45,662 bases of DNA, from positions 1-45,662 of the forward strand of contig NZ_JAPQNT010000016.1 in assembly GCF_028867965.1 (NCBI RefSeq), given 5' to 3'. Positions within the stretch are counted from its first letter, which is position 1. Each line of letters opens with the position of its first letter. Source of the stretch: Flavobacterium sp. SUN046 (GTDB lineage Bacteria > Bacteroidota > Bacteroidia > Flavobacteriales > Flavobacteriaceae). Positions 44,633 to 45,662 of this stretch are shown one piece after another. Below the pieces are notes generated by a model. The model ran no database searches, was not told the origin of the DNA, and was given only the letters and a program-made list of their open reading frames with translations. A program made the translations under genes and the position numbers.

Positions 44633-44683
44633 GCATTACACTTGTTAAGTATATTCTATATTTTTACACTAAAATTAATTACA

Positions 44684-45367
44684 ATGCACAAGAATTCTCT
44701 TTTAATACTTTTTTTATTTGTCTTAACGGGATCTTTTGCTCAAGTTGCTAAAGATTTACAAGAAAAGGATATTGCGATAAAAGAAATTGATACAGTAAAA
44801 ATGGATACTATATTATTAGATGAAGTGTTAATATCTAAAGTAAAACTGAATACTGAAGAATTAAAACAATTTCAATTACTTCAAAACCGAGTTTATAAAG
44901 TTTATCCTTTTGCTAAAACAGCAGCAGATAGATTGTCCATGATGAACAAAACGATGGATAAACTAAATTCAAATAAAGAAAAAAAGAAATATTTCAAGAT
45001 AGTAGAAGATTATCTAGAAAATGAATTTAAAGACAACCTCAAAAAATTATCCCGAAAACAAGGACAAATTTTAGTAAAACTAATCCACCGTCAAACAGGT
45101 ATTTCAACTTATGATTTAATCAAAGACTATAAAAGCGGATGGAAAGCCTTTTGGTCAAACAATACTGCAAGGTTATTCGACATTAATTTAAAAGAAACTT
45201 ATCGTCCATTTGAAAACAATGAAGATTTTTTAATTGAGACTATATTATATAGAGCATTTACCAATGGACGATTAGTAGAACAAAAATCTTCAAATCCAGT
45301 AGACATCGATGAATTGAATGAACATTGGGAAAAATTAGCTAAAGAATTAAGTAAAAAGAAAGGTTAG
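44684..45367 (+). CDS. DUF4294 protein, secreted/periplasmic
   Basis: From ATG 44684 the protein is 227 residues with a signal peptide (MHKNSLLILFLFVLTGSFAQ). The core (LLQNRVYKVYPFAKTAADRL...LSRKQGQILVKLIHRQTG...DLIKDYKSGWKAFWSN) matches DUF4294, which is Bacteroidota-specific and of unknown function. An earlier in-frame TTG is covered by the promoter. The C-terminus is rich in Lys. Confidence 0.88.
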   Translation: MHKNSLLILFLFVLTGSFAQVAKDLQEKDIAIKEIDTVKMDTILLDEVLISKVKLNTEELKQFQLLQNRVYKVYPFAKTAADRLSMMNKTMDKLNSNKEKKKYFKIVEDYLENEFKDNLKKLSRKQGQILVKLIHRQTGISTYDLIKDYKSGWKAFWSNNTARLFDINLKETYRPFENNEDFLIETILYRAFTNGRLVEQKSSNPVDIDELNEHWEKLAKELSKKKG

Positions 45368-45475
45368 CAGCGAATCGCTCCGGCATTTCAGTGATCCCTT
45401 TACCCGCTTTCCTTCCAAAACTTCGCAAAAAGGCGAAGGTTTTTCCTTCCAATCGGGGCTAGAGAACAGGCAAAA
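45367..45475 (-). ncRNA. Candidate structured intergenic RNA element
   Basis: A block clearly richer in G+C than its surroundings. On the minus strand it contains GCCCCGATTGGAAGG, an imperfect hairpin AAAACCTTCGC / GCGAAGTTTT and GGAAGGAAAGCGGG. Similar blocks starting with AGCCCCGAT recur in Flavobacteriia intergenic regions to my recollection. Whether it is transcribed is unknown. Confidence 0.35.
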
Positions 45476-45555
45476 GGTTACTAAAATAAAATTCCAAATC
45501 ACATTTTGTATTAAAAAGACACATAATCCACGTTAAACTAAAATTTCCTTGACAA

Positions 45556-45603
45556 GTTTTCCCCTCCTTTGGAGAGGTGCCCGAAGGGTGGGGTGGTAAA
45601 AAC
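45556..45603. repeat. Dispersed CCTCCTTTGGAGAGG/GCCCGAAGGG-type repeat
   Basis: An imperfect palindrome bounded by GTTTT and AAAAC, with inner CCTCCTTTGGAG and CCCGAAGGG. Such sequences are common dispersed repeats in Bacteroidota genomes. The remaining bases to the window end show no gene. Confidence 0.55.
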
Positions 45604-45662
45604 AGAAAAAACTTTTCTTACCAAAAAGCACAGATTCAGTTAGTTAAAAAATACTTTAAAAA

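Overview
This 45.7 kb AT-rich window looks like a chromosomal segment of a Flavobacterium-like member of the Bacteroidota. The evidence is gldF and gldG, a Por/type IX (T9SS) C-terminal sorting domain on a secreted nuclease, a giant repeat-rich surface protein, many TAnnTTTG-type -7 promoter elements with TTG/TTTG-like -33 partners, and A-rich start contexts instead of strong Shine-Dalgarno sites.

Layout. 1-7217 is chromosomal: the N-terminal 1180 residues of a repeat-rich secreted protein (minus), tRNA-Tyr, a TlpA-like lipoprotein thioredoxin, and a secreted endonuclease I family protein. 7226-31683 is an integrative element of about 24.4 kb. 31663-45662 is chromosome again: mnmE, a membrane-anchored MutS-like ATPase, dnaN, gldF-gldG, a three-gene operon headed by a SAM hydroxide adenosyltransferase, phoH, an SDR whose start codon appears lost, purC, an M42 peptidase and a DUF4294 protein.

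The element sits in the last codons of mnmE. The mnmE 3' end (Asn-Phe-Cys-Ile-Gly-Lys-stop, 31663-31683) is repeated in the same orientation 24 kb away at 7226-7246. That copy encodes the same six residues and stop with synonymous differences around an identical 8-bp core. Just inside each end are two direct copies of AGGTACAAA/T spaced 11 bp apart, which look like integrase arm sites. A tyrosine recombinase and a zinc-finger/double-HTH protein lie beside the mnmE end, followed by a small HTH protein, a zinc-finger protein, a DUF3987 protein and a TOPRIM primase-like protein. I found no relaxase or conjugation genes.

The element carries two cargo blocks. The first (7507-13266) is a damage-inducible mutagenesis cassette: an S24/LexA-type repressor that keeps the Ala-Gly cleavage site and Ser/Lys dyad, a divergent Y-family polymerase plus DnaE-like polymerase pair, and an SRAP (YedK/HMCES) protein. 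A perfect 17-bp palindrome lies over the repressor's own promoter. The second (13397-25295) is a defence block: one tightly packed operon hsdR-hsdM-hsdS-(ABC ATPase/TOPRIM protein)-(PD-(D/E)XK nuclease-like protein), and upstream of it a membrane-anchored helicase IV-like protein with an inserted nuclease-like domain and two zinc fingers. The five-gene operon is the best candidate for an undescribed combined system. It joins a Type I restriction-modification core to an OLD/PARIS-like ATPase-nuclease and a protein whose front end resembles those of modification-dependent restriction proteins.
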